Assembly (NCBI GenBank): GCA_002356515.1
Contig: AP017605.1
Coordinates: forward strand, 4,783,001-4,847,000
Direction: 5' to 3'
DNA length: 64,000 nt
Source of the DNA: Mesorhizobium loti
GTDB taxonomy: Bacteria; Pseudomonadota; Alphaproteobacteria; Rhizobiales; Rhizobiaceae
Shown here: positions 36,892-45,360 of the stretch, piece by piece
How positions within the stretch are numbered: position 1 is the first letter of the stretch
How the letters are laid out: each line of letters opens with the position of its first letter
The notes under the pieces: model-generated
What the model was told of the DNA's origin: nothing
What the model saw: only the letters and a program-made list of their open reading frames with translations
Database searches by the model: none
Position numbers and translations under genes: made by a program

Positions 36892-39303
36892 TCATGCCCG
36901 CATCGCCTTGCCCAGCGGATCGTAGGGCGACGAAGCGATGACGCGCGCACTTCTTTCGACGCCGACGATATGGGTTGTCAACTCGGTATCGGTTCCGGCC
37001 GCATCGCGCTCGACAAGCGCCATGGCAAGGCTTTTGCCGACCGTATGGCCATAACCGCCCGAGGTGACGAAGCCGGCAAGCTTGCCTCTGCTCCAGACCG
37101 GCTCGTAGCCGCTGGCATCGGCATCCGCTGCGTCGATTTCGAGCGTCACCAGCTTGCGCCTGGCGCCGGCCTGCTGCTTTTTCCGCGCCGCATCGCGTCC
37201 GATGAAGTCGCCCTTGTCGAACGCGATCCAGCGATCCATGCCGGTTTCATCAGGCGTATAGTCTTGCGTGAACTCGCGCGACCAGATGCCGAAACTCTTT
37301 TCGAGCCGCAGCGAATTGACCGCGCCAAAGCCGTATTCGGTGATGCCGAGGTCGCTGCCTGCCGAAAGCAGCGCGCGGCGCAGCCCGGCATGCTCATTGG
37401 CGCCGCAATGGATCTCGTAGCCGAGTTCGCCGATGACAGAGAGCCGCCCGACCTTGGCCCGCACCAGGCCGACATCGAGCGTCTTGCAGGCGAGGAAGCC
37501 GAAGGCTTCGTGCGAGACATCCTGGTGCGTCAGCCGTTCCAGCAGCCGGCGCGCATTGGGGCCGGCCAGCGAAAAGCCGACGACCGCGTCCGAAATGTCA
37601 CGAACGCTGACACCGTCGGCGAGATGCTGTTCGAACCAGCGCATATGCCATTGCCGCAGATAATAGGACCCCATGATCCACCAGCAGCCGTCGCCCCAGT
37701 TGAAGACGGTGAGGTCGCCCTTGAGCTTGCCGTTCTCGCCCAGCATCGGCGCGAGTTTCGCGCGGCCGGGCTTTGGCAGCGCACAGGCGAGCAGCCGGTC
37801 GAGCCAGGCTTCCGCTTGCGGTCCGCTGACCTCGTAGCGCGAGAAGGCGGTGATATCGAGCAGGCCGACGCCTTCGCGCACCTTGCGGCATTCCCGGGCG
37901 ACGATGTCGAAGGCGTTGGAGCGCTTCAGCGTCGGTGTTTCGACGAAGCCTTGCGGCGCGAAATAAAGCGGCACTTCCATGCCCCAGGAACTGCCCCAGC
38001 GTGCGCCGGCGGCATCCATGGCGTCACGCGCGCCTGCGGTTTTCAGCGGACGCCCCGCCGGTAATTGCTCATTGGGGTAGCTCATGACGAAGCGGCGCGA
38101 ATAGAACTGCCCGGTCGTCTGCTTGATGTATTCGCGGTTGGAGGCGAAGTCGCCGTAACGGGCGATGTCCATGCCGTAGACGTCCGCTTCCGGCTCGCCA
38201 TGGATCATCCATTCAGCCAGCGACTTGCCGACGCCACCGCCTTGCAGGAAGCCGGCCATGACGCCGCAGGCCACCCAGTAGTTGGGGACGCCGCGCACCG
38301 GGCCGACCAGCGGATTGCCGTCGGGCGAGAAGGTGAAGGCGCCGTTCACCCAGCGCTTGATGCCGGCGGTCTCCAGGCAGGGGTAACGGCTGAAGCCGAG
38401 CGCCAGCTCGTTGGCGATGCGGTCGGTGTCCTCCTGGATAAGCTCGATGCCGTAGTTCCACGGCGCGCCGTCCATATTCCAGTGCTTGTGGTTGATCTCG
38501 TAGATGCCGAGCAGCAGGCCCTTCTGCTCCTGGCGCATATAGGTGAAACCTTCGAGGTCGACGACCAGCGGCAATTCCCGGTCGAGCGCCTGGATCTCGG
38601 GCAGCGCATCGGTGACGAGGTAATGATGCTCCATCGGCGAAACGGGCAGGTCGATGCCGGCCATCCGGCCGACCTGCTTGGCCCACAGGCCGCCGGCATT
38701 GACGACGTGCTCGGCAATAACCGTGCCTCTCTCGGTGACCACGTCCCAGCTGCCGTCGGCACGCCGGTTGAGCTCCAACACACGGTTGTGCTCGATGATC
38801 TCCGCGCCGCGCTTCCTTGCCGCCTTGGCATAGGCATGGACGACGCCCGAGGGGTCGATATGACCTTCGCGCGCCGCATAGAGGCCGCCCAGCATGCCGT
38901 CGGTGTTGAGGATCGGGCAGCGCTGCTTGATCTCGTCGACGCCGACCAGATGGACATCGTCTATGCCCATGGTCTGAAAAATGCGGTAGGAGGCCTTGAG
39001 CCATTCCCAGCGCTCCGGCGCGGAAGCGACCGAGATGCCGCCGGTCATGTGCATGCCGATGTTCTGGCCCGATTCCGTCTCGACCTCCGACAAAAGGTCG
39101 ATCGTATAGGCCTGCAGCGCGGCGATGTTGGGGTCGGCGTTCAAGGCGTGGAAGCCGCCCGCCGCGTGCCAGCTGGAGCCGGCGGTCAGCACCTCGCGTT
39201 CGATCAGCGCGACATCGCTCCAGCCGAACTTCGCCAGATGATAGAGCACCGAGGCCCCAACCACGCCGCCGCCGATAACGATCGCCCTGTATTGGGATTT
39301 CAT
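36892..39303 (-). CDS. Dimethylglycine/sarcosine dehydrogenase-like FAD-GcvT protein
   Basis: This 803-residue fusion has an N-terminal DAO domain (IVIGGGVVGASVLYHLA at about residues 8-24, then AGSSWHAAGGFHAL where a histidine usually carries covalent FAD) and a C-terminal GcvT folate-binding half (VGLLDITAFSRYEVSGPQAE, GFSLAGPNARRLLERL, GELGYEIHCGAN). It should oxidise dimethylglycine or a similar N-methyl amino acid and pass formaldehyde to THF. It heads the soxBDAG operon, so betaine-derived dimethylglycine could go to sarcosine and on to glycine. ATG 39303 is chosen over 39318 because GGAG precedes it. Confidence 0.88.
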   Translation of the reverse strand: MKSQYRAIVIGGGVVGASVLYHLAKFGWSDVALIEREVLTAGSSWHAAGGFHALNADPNIAALQAYTIDLLSEVETESGQNIGMHMTGGISVASAPERWEWLKASYRIFQTMGIDDVHLVGVDEIKQRCPILNTDGMLGGLYAAREGHIDPSGVVHAYAKAARKRGAEIIEHNRVLELNRRADGSWDVVTERGTVIAEHVVNAGGLWAKQVGRMAGIDLPVSPMEHHYLVTDALPEIQALDRELPLVVDLEGFTYMRQEQKGLLLGIYEINHKHWNMDGAPWNYGIELIQEDTDRIANELALGFSRYPCLETAGIKRWVNGAFTFSPDGNPLVGPVRGVPNYWVACGVMAGFLQGGGVGKSLAEWMIHGEPEADVYGMDIARYGDFASNREYIKQTTGQFYSRRFVMSYPNEQLPAGRPLKTAGARDAMDAAGARWGSSWGMEVPLYFAPQGFVETPTLKRSNAFDIVARECRKVREGVGLLDITAFSRYEVSGPQAEAWLDRLLACALPKPGRAKLAPMLGENGKLKGDLTVFNWGDGCWWIMGSYYLRQWHMRWFEQHLADGVSVRDISDAVVGFSLAGPNARRLLERLTHQDVSHEAFGFLACKTLDVGLVRAKVGRLSVIGELGYEIHCGANEHAGLRRALLSAGSDLGITEYGFGAVNSLRLEKSFGIWSREFTQDYTPDETGMDRWIAFDKGDFIGRDAARKKQQAGARRKLVTLEIDAADADASGYEPVWSRGKLAGFVTSGGYGHTVGKSLAMALVERDAAGTDTELTTHIVGVERSARVIASSPYDPLGKAMRA

Positions 39304-39461
39304 CCTGCCGCACTCCATCAGGTGATGACGCGCACCTTAATGGCGTTGTACACATGTGTCTAGTACATTGCGGGGAGCAGATTGCATGGTCACCAAGGAG
39401 GTTTTTACGGGTCGGATGTGTCTGCGTTGAGAGACGAAGATGAGCAGGAGCGCCCATCGCT

Positions 39462-39646
39462 TCGTCATCCTGGGGCGTAGCAAGGAGCGCAGCGACGCCG
39501 CGCAGACCCCAGGATCCATGCCGGGACTCGGAAGCGTCGCCACGGTGCAGAATTCCCGCTCCGCTGCAGTGCTTGTTGAAGGTCACGGAATGGATCCCAG
39601 GGTCTCCGCGACGGCGCTTCGCGCCTGCTTCGCCCAGGGATGACCA
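39462..39646. repeat. Large inverted intergenic repeat
   Basis: A left arm (39462-39527) and a right arm (39582-39646) are about 65-base imperfect reverse complements, flanked by TCGTCATCC and GGGATGACC ends and containing CAGACCCCAGGATCCATG. The 54-base centre is unrelated. I recall similar elements scattered through Mesorhizobium intergenic DNA. It fills most of the 417-base gap between the TetR gene and the dehydrogenase-like gene. Confidence 0.75.
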
Positions 39647-39720
39647 CGTGGGGGAGGCTTCGGCCAATCTTGCATGGCGTCGGGCGGGATTATCAGGCCG
39701 AGGCGGCCCATGCCTGGCGT

Positions 39721-40380
39721 CTACCGTTTGCCGGAAAGCGTCTTCTCGACGTAGCGCGCAAAATCCTCGACATCCTCTGCCGGAGGTTCCTGGCCGGTGA
39801 AGCTGCGCAGATAGGAGGCGACCTGGGCCAGGCGGGTGCTCATCGGCTCGTTGAGCTCGAGCGAGTAGTAGCCGATCTGCATGAAATAGAGCACGCGGGC
39901 CCGCACGAACGCATCTTCGTCCTCATAGCCATGGCGCTTGAACATGTCGCGTATGGCATTGACGCGTTCTTCGTCGGCCTCATCGAGCGCGCGCCGGATG
40001 GCGGGCGAACGGCGGGCCCAGGCCCTGATGGCGAAATCCAGCCGTGGGTCGAACAGTTTCTCGTCGACCCAGCATTCGAAAATGCTCATCACGCCGCGGA
40101 TGACGGTCGCGGAAGGCCGGTTGGCGCGCTCGACGATGAACCTGGTGTTGGTCTGCCGCCAATAGTCCAGCAACTGGTCGAGCAGATCCTGCCGGCTCTT
40201 GAAATACCAGTAGAAGCTGGAGCGCGAGACATCGAGCTGCTGGCCAAGCGTCAGCACGCGGACGCGTTCGACACCATCCGAGATCAGTGTTTCAAGCGCC
40301 AGCTTCAGCCAGTCTTCACGCGTGGCCTTGATGTTGCCGGTGGCGCCGGCGCGCTGGATCGTCGTTTCGATTGCTGCCAT
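39721..40380 (-). CDS. TetR-family transcriptional regulator
   Basis: This 219-residue regulator has an N-terminal HTH: ALETLISDGVERVRVLTLGQ, then QLDVSRSSFYWYFKSRQDLLDQ, the classic recognition helix and following motif. The helical C-terminal domain shows no known ligand signature. ATG 40380 is used; a GTG at 40398 is possible. It is divergent from the aldehyde dehydrogenase gene and upstream of the dehydrogenase/sox operon, either of which it could control. Palindromes at 40425-40439 and 40591-40615 are candidate operators. Confidence 0.87.
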   Translation of the reverse strand: MAAIETTIQRAGATGNIKATREDWLKLALETLISDGVERVRVLTLGQQLDVSRSSFYWYFKSRQDLLDQLLDYWRQTNTRFIVERANRPSATVIRGVMSIFECWVDEKLFDPRLDFAIRAWARRSPAIRRALDEADEERVNAIRDMFKRHGYEDEDAFVRARVLYFMQIGYYSLELNEPMSTRLAQVASYLRSFTGQEPPAEDVEDFARYVEKTLSGKR

Positions 40381-40424
40381 CAGCACGACGCATGACACGC
40401 CGGATCAGGCAAATCAAGGCTATG

Positions 40425-40439
40425 GACATGTCTGTACAG
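40425..40439. promoter_or_regulatory. Overlapping palindromes, candidate TetR operator
   Basis: GACATGTC and CTGTACAG are perfect 8-base palindromes that share one base. They lie 45 bases upstream of the TetR start in the divergent gap. Such half-site clusters are common for TetR autoregulation. Confidence 0.45.
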
Positions 40440-40590
40440 GGCAATTCGTTTGGGCTTGGAGAACGTCTCGCGGACATTAGCCGGTCAGCTATCGATGGGC
40501 GCCATCGCCGCCGCACGATTTGGCGTAATGGCAGGCCTGGGGATTTTTGTCGCGGCCGTTCGGCCAGTGCGTGCTTTCCCGCAAGGCATT

Positions 40591-40615
40591 TGTCTGGCAA
40601 ATACCAGTTCAGACA
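40591..40615. promoter_or_regulatory. Inverted repeat upstream of the aldehyde dehydrogenase gene
   Basis: TGTCTG...CAGACA form an inverted repeat enclosing CTGG...CCAG, 40 to 64 bases before ATG 40655. It may be an operator for the divergent TetR regulator. Confidence 0.4.
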
Positions 40616-40654
40616 GATGCCGCCGCGCGGCCAACCAGCAGGAAAGACCAGGAC

Positions 40655-42094
40655 ATGGCGCAGTTTCGAAAGAACCTCATCGATGGTGAATGGGTTGGCG
40701 ATGCCGGCTCCCGCAACATCAACCCCTCGGATACCGGCGATGTCGTCGGCGAATATGCCTCGGCGGGTGTCGAACAGGCCAAGCAGGCGATCGCGGCGGC
40801 CAAGGCGGCGTTTCCGGCATGGTCGCGCTCCGGTCCATTGGCGCGCCATGCGGTGTTGAAGAAGGCGTCCGACGAGATCATGGCGCGCAAGGACGAGATC
40901 GGCCGCAATCTGGCGCGCGAAGAAGGCAAGACGCTGGCCGAGGGCATTGGCGAGACCATTCGTGCCGCCCAGATATTCGATTTCTTTGCCGGCGAAACAT
41001 TGCGCCTGACCGGGGAGATGGTGCCGAGCGTGCGGCCGGGCGTCGGCGTCGAGATCACCCGCGAGGCCGTCGGCGTGGTCGGCATCATCACGCCGTGGAA
41101 TTTCCCCATCGCCATTCCGGCCTGGAAGATCGCGCCGGCGCTCGCCCATGGCAACACCATCGTCTTCAAGCCGGCCGAGCTGGTTCCGGAGAGCGCCTGG
41201 TCGATCGTCGACATCCTGCATCGCGCCGGCCTGCCCAAGGGCGTGCTCAACCTCGTTATGGGCAAGGGCTCGGTGGTCGGCCAGGCGATGCTCGACAGCC
41301 CCGATGTCAATGCCATCACCTTCACCGGCTCGGTCGGCACGGGAAAACGCGTCGCGGCGGCAAGTGTCGAGCACATGCGCAAGTTCCAGCTCGAAATGGG
41401 CGGCAAGAACCCGCTGGTCGTGCTTGACGACGCCGATCTCGCGGTCGCCGTCGACTGCGCGCTCAACGGCGCCTTCTTCTCGACCGGCCAGCGCTGCACC
41501 GCCTCGTCCAGGCTGATCGTGACCGAAGGCATCCATGACCGTTTCGTCGACGCGCTGAAGGAGCGGATGGCCAAGCTGGTGATCGGCGATGCACTCGATG
41601 CGCAGACCCAGATCGGCCCGGTCGTCGACGCGACCCAGCTGAAGCAGGACGAGGATTACATCGCCATCGGCGTCAGGGAAGGCGCCACGCTCGCCTTCGG
41701 CGGCGAACGGCTCGATCGCAAGACGCCCGGCTTCTATCTCAGCCCGGCCCTGCTGACCGAAGCCACCAACGCCATGCGCAGCTCGCGCGAGGAGATTTTT
41801 GGCCCTGTCGCCAGCGTCATCCGCGTCAAGGATTACGACGAGGCGCTTGCCGTCGCCAACGACACGCCGTTCGGGCTCACCTCGGGCATCTGCACCACGA
41901 GCCTCAAGCACGCCACGCACTTCAAGCGCAATTCGGAGGCCGGCATGGTGATGGTCAACCTGCCGACGGCAGGCGTCGACTTCCATGTCCCCTTCGGCGG
42001 CCGCAAGGGCTCGAGCTACGGCCCGCGCGAACAGGGCCGCTATGCCATGGAGTTCTACACCACGGTGAAGACCGCTTATACATTCGCAGGCTGA
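40655..42094 (+). CDS. NAD(P)-dependent aldehyde dehydrogenase (alpha-ketoglutaric semialdehyde type)
   Basis: This 479-residue ALDH has ITPWNFPIAIPAWKIAPAL in the cofactor region, FTGSVGTGK, the general-base glutamate in LEMGGKNP and the nucleophile in FFSTGQRCTASSRL. The sequence resembles the 2,5-dioxovalerate (alpha-ketoglutaric semialdehyde) dehydrogenase group, which finishes hydroxyproline, arabinose or glucarate breakdown. ATG 40655 follows AGGAAAGACCAGGAC. No other genes of those pathways are adjacent, so the substrate is unsettled. It forms a likely pair with the DUF1349 gene. Confidence 0.87.
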   Translation: MAQFRKNLIDGEWVGDAGSRNINPSDTGDVVGEYASAGVEQAKQAIAAAKAAFPAWSRSGPLARHAVLKKASDEIMARKDEIGRNLAREEGKTLAEGIGETIRAAQIFDFFAGETLRLTGEMVPSVRPGVGVEITREAVGVVGIITPWNFPIAIPAWKIAPALAHGNTIVFKPAELVPESAWSIVDILHRAGLPKGVLNLVMGKGSVVGQAMLDSPDVNAITFTGSVGTGKRVAAASVEHMRKFQLEMGGKNPLVVLDDADLAVAVDCALNGAFFSTGQRCTASSRLIVTEGIHDRFVDALKERMAKLVIGDALDAQTQIGPVVDATQLKQDEDYIAIGVREGATLAFGGERLDRKTPGFYLSPALLTEATNAMRSSREEIFGPVASVIRVKDYDEALAVANDTPFGLTSGICTTSLKHATHFKRNSEAGMVMVNLPTAGVDFHVPFGGRKGSSYGPREQGRYAMEFYTTVKTAYTFAG

Positions 42095-42144
42095 TCGGGC
42101 GCCGGCTTATCGGGCCGGCGAACCTTCACCACGGAACCGAGGCA

Positions 42145-42720
42145 ATGACGTTGCAGGACCTGACCTGGCTCAACCCGCCGCCGCATCACGCCATGTCAGG
42201 CGATGCGGTGCGCGTTCGCACCGGCAAGGAGACCGATTTCTGGCGCGAGACTTTTTACGGTTTCTGGCGCGACAACGGCCATTTCCTGCATCGGCCGGTC
42301 GAGGGCGATTTCACCGCCGAAGTCACCGTCAGGGGTGATTACAGGGTGCTTTACGACCAGGCCGGGCTGATGGTCCGGCTCAGCGAAACGCATTGGATCA
42401 AGGCCGGCATCGAATACACCGACGGCCTCGCCTATTTCTCCGTCGTCGTCACCAACGACACGTCGGACTGGTCACTGGTGGCAATTCATGCCGATCCGAA
42501 CGGCGTGAAGATCCGCCTGACCCGTCATGGCGAGGCGATCCGCGTCCAGTATCTCGATGCTTCGGACGGCCAGTGGAAACCGGTGCGGCTCGCCTATTTC
42601 CCGGTCTCGAAGACGGTCGCTGTCGGCATGATGTGCTGTTCGCCGCAGCGCGAGGGTTTCGAGGTCACATTCTCCGGATTTTCGGTCGGCCCGCCGATTT
42701 CACGGGAACTCCACGACTGA
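42145..42720 (+). CDS. DUF1349 domain protein
   Basis: This 191-residue single-domain protein has a concanavalin-like beta-sandwich pattern: KETDFWRETFYGFWRDNGHF, YDQAGLMVRLSETHWIKAGIEY and LAYFSVVVTNDTSDWS are typical of DUF1349 (regulation of enolase protein 1-like). The function is unknown; a sugar-binding role has been suggested for related folds. No signal peptide is present. It follows the aldehyde dehydrogenase gene by 50 bases on the same strand. Confidence 0.88.
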   Translation: MTLQDLTWLNPPPHHAMSGDAVRVRTGKETDFWRETFYGFWRDNGHFLHRPVEGDFTAEVTVRGDYRVLYDQAGLMVRLSETHWIKAGIEYTDGLAYFSVVVTNDTSDWSLVAIHADPNGVKIRLTRHGEAIRVQYLDASDGQWKPVRLAYFPVSKTVAVGMMCCSPQREGFEVTFSGFSVGPPISRELHD

Positions 42721-42804
42721 CATTCCGGCCGGGACCGGGCTTGCGTGGCCCGCGCGCGCCGCAGGTCATTGCGGCCGCGACGGCGTCTGGGCTAAGCGTT
42801 GCCG

Positions 42805-43803
42805 ATGGGCATGTCGCGTTGGCGGGCAAAACTCAAAAGGGCGGTCCGTTCCGGGGCGCTGAGATTCCTCGGCGTTCCTTCCGTGCTGTGGTCGCAAGGC
42901 ATCGCTCACTTCTGCGACTTCGCCGGACCCGATTGGTATCGCAACGCGCCGACCGAATCGACGCAGAGCGAGGCCTTTTTCCGCGACCACTATAGTGGCG
43001 CGCATGGCATCGTCTGGGTTCGGCTGAGCACATTGGCCAGGGAGCGGCGAAACTGCGACCTCGATACGTTCGCCAGGGTTGCCTTGCCGACCATCAAGGC
43101 CCCCTTCATCCTGCTGACGACCGACGGCGATGCCTCGGTTCCGTCGGACTTGGCGAAGGACACCGTCGAGCGGCTTCTCGCCAACCCCTATCTGGTGTCC
43201 TGGTACAGCCAGAACAGCGATGGTGGTCACCCCAGGATCAAGCCGTTCCCGATCGGGCTGGATCTCCATACGCCGCGCTCCCTTGCAACGCCTGCCGGTC
43301 TGGTGCGGCAGCTGCAAACCCTGCGGGACCGGCAAGGCAATGCGGATCACCGTCAGCCCAGGATATTCTGCGATTTCAGCGTCAGCAGGGGCTCCAGCCA
43401 GCGTCGGGAGCTGCTTGATGCGCTGGACGGATGCCCGCATGTCGACTTCCTGAAGAGACGCGTTTCGCAGCGCGGCATCTGGCAGCTGTATGCGCAATAT
43501 CCGCTCGTGCTTTCGAGCACGGGAAACGGCCTCGATTGCCATCGCACATGGGAGCTGCTCTATCTCGGCTGCATCGTGGTGACCAAGACCTCGCCGCTCG
43601 ACCCTCTCTACGAAGGCCTGCCGGTCATCATCGTCGAGGATTGGCACGAGGTCAGGGATCCGCAAGCGCCACAGCGCTGGATCGGCAAGGTCGCGCATCT
43701 GACGGAGCGGGACTATTTGTGGCGGCGTCTGCGGCCACAGGCCTATCTGGAGCCCCTCAGGCTGGAACTTCGGCAAGCTGCCGCTTCACCAGGGGACGTG
43801 TAG
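42805..43803 (+). CDS. Exostosin-like glycan biosynthesis protein (tentative)
   Basis: This product of about 332 residues has a basic, amphipathic N-terminus (RWRAKLKRAVRSGALRFL) and no signal peptide. The middle holds IKPFPIGLDLHT, and the C-terminal half has LSSTGNGLDCHRTWELLYLGCIVVTKTSPLDPLYEGLPVI, which resembles the nucleotide-sugar site of exostosin-family glycosyltransferases. I am not certain of the family. Possible starts are TTG 42799, ATG 42805 and ATG 42811, none with a strong ribosome site. Its 3' end overlaps that of the convergent glycosyltransferase gene by 18 bases. Confidence 0.6.
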   Translation: MGMSRWRAKLKRAVRSGALRFLGVPSVLWSQGIAHFCDFAGPDWYRNAPTESTQSEAFFRDHYSGAHGIVWVRLSTLARERRNCDLDTFARVALPTIKAPFILLTTDGDASVPSDLAKDTVERLLANPYLVSWYSQNSDGGHPRIKPFPIGLDLHTPRSLATPAGLVRQLQTLRDRQGNADHRQPRIFCDFSVSRGSSQRRELLDALDGCPHVDFLKRRVSQRGIWQLYAQYPLVLSSTGNGLDCHRTWELLYLGCIVVTKTSPLDPLYEGLPVIIVEDWHEVRDPQAPQRWIGKVAHLTERDYLWRRLRPQAYLEPLRLELRQAAASPGDV

Positions 43804-45360
43804 GATCTCCAGCTTCGGCAGGCCGACCGGCCGGATGCCGAGATCGTTGGCGAGCACCCCAAAGGCCTCGGTCTCGATCAGGTCGCGGTAGGGAATTTCG
43901 GGGAAGCGAAGGCCGCCGCGATGCAGAGCGGCATCGACCAGAAGCATGGTTCCGCCGACCGCGTCGAGGCCGATGATGTCGAGATGCCTGACATCGCTCA
44001 GGTGATAGCGATACGGTGTCTGCTTGGGAGGCTGGTGCAGACCGCCGCGTATCTCGCGGTAATAGCGATAATCCCTGGTCTGCCGTCGGATAACGAAGCT
44101 GTTGAGGTCGAAGCTGTCGCCGCCGGCGATCTTCACGCAGTTGGGCACCGCGATGCGATGCCGCGTGGCGATCAGCCGGTTCAGCACATCGCCGGGAAAG
44201 CGCCAGACGTCGATATCGATCCACAGCGCCCAGTCGTCGTCTTCCTTCAGCCCATGGTCGATCAGGCAATTTCGTACCTTGGCAATCGCGCCGCGCCTGA
44301 CGCGTTGCATCCTCGGCTTGGCCCGTCTTGCCCTATCGAGCCTGGTGCCGATATGTCTTTGCAGAAGCACAATGTCGCGATATTTGCCGGCCAGTCCCGC
44401 CGTCGCGGCCCGCAGCCGTTCCCAGCTGCCATCCAGGCTGTCGCCTTCGCAGAACACCAGCTTGATCCTGTCCTTGGGGTAGTCGAGCCCGTCCAGCGCA
44501 TCGAGAAAGGGTTGGATGAGGTCGGCGGCGTCGCGAAGTGGCACCAGAACAGCGATGTTTTGACCCGAAGGCGGCGGCGCCGCCAGAACAACCTTGTCGA
44601 CGCCGGCTCTCGCCACGGCCTCATCCAGATACGCCCCGCGCGTCATGTGGTACCAAAGCCCATAGGCGCGGTTGCGCAGCCTGGTCGTCCATTTCGGCGG
44701 CGGTTCGGGGATCCACCATGTGCCGGCCCAGTGATGGATCGACAGTGCTGCCGTATCGTCGCTGCCCTCGCGCTCCATGCTCCCGGCGGAGGTCACCGGC
44801 GTGAACAGGCCGGAAGGGTGAAGGGCGAAGGCTTCTTGATCGCTATAACCGCGCTGCGCGGAGGTCAAAAGGCAAGGGCCGGTTGCGTCGAGCACATCCT
44901 TGGCGCCGGCGAGCCCGGGCATCATGGACAACAGATGCATCCAGAAGGGATGCCCGGGCGGGCTCGCGATTGTTCCGTTGAACAGAAGATAGGGCAGGCC
45001 CCGGAAATCCGCCTGGACGGCCGCATGCGACGCCGGCTCCTTGCACAGCACGATCCGGGTTTCGTCCATGATCGGATCGAAGGCTGCGACGCATTCGCAG
45101 TCGATGTCGGCATAGACCCCGCCAAAATGATGCAGCAGCATGTAGCGGGCCGCATCCGAGCGCTGCACGCCCATCGTGTAGCCGCAGAACATCGGCAGGA
45201 AATCAGGGTAGTGCTCGGCCACGAATTCGAGGAGTATCCGGTCGCTCCAGAACATCACCGTCCAGTGCGGATTGTGCCGCTTCCAGCTGTCGGCATATGG
45301 CTGGAAGCGCGCGGGAATGGTGTCGCCCTTCCAGGTCTGGTGCAGGATCGCCGGAATCAT
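43786..45360 (-). CDS. Two-domain glycosyltransferase: Gly_transf_sug (Och1-like) plus Anp1-like
   Basis: This 524-residue protein has two glycosyltransferase-A modules. Residues 1 to about 230 begin IPAILHQTWKG and contain GGVYADIDCECV, the DXD motif at 85-87, as in the Och1/capsular sugar-binding DXD family. Residues about 267-524 begin IAVLVPLRDAADLIQPFL and contain CEGDSLDGSW and ALWIDIDVW (DXD at 382-384), which resembles the Anp1/Mnn9 mannosyltransferase family. Both families are best known from yeast mannan synthesis. ATG 45360 overlaps the stop of the preceding glycosyltransferase gene (ATGA). It may add two successive sugars to a surface glycan. Confidence 0.75.
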   Translation of the reverse strand: MIPAILHQTWKGDTIPARFQPYADSWKRHNPHWTVMFWSDRILLEFVAEHYPDFLPMFCGYTMGVQRSDAARYMLLHHFGGVYADIDCECVAAFDPIMDETRIVLCKEPASHAAVQADFRGLPYLLFNGTIASPPGHPFWMHLLSMMPGLAGAKDVLDATGPCLLTSAQRGYSDQEAFALHPSGLFTPVTSAGSMEREGSDDTAALSIHHWAGTWWIPEPPPKWTTRLRNRAYGLWYHMTRGAYLDEAVARAGVDKVVLAAPPPSGQNIAVLVPLRDAADLIQPFLDALDGLDYPKDRIKLVFCEGDSLDGSWERLRAATAGLAGKYRDIVLLQRHIGTRLDRARRAKPRMQRVRRGAIAKVRNCLIDHGLKEDDDWALWIDIDVWRFPGDVLNRLIATRHRIAVPNCVKIAGGDSFDLNSFVIRRQTRDYRYYREIRGGLHQPPKQTPYRYHLSDVRHLDIIGLDAVGGTMLLVDAALHRGGLRFPEIPYRDLIETEAFGVLANDLGIRPVGLPKLEILHVPW

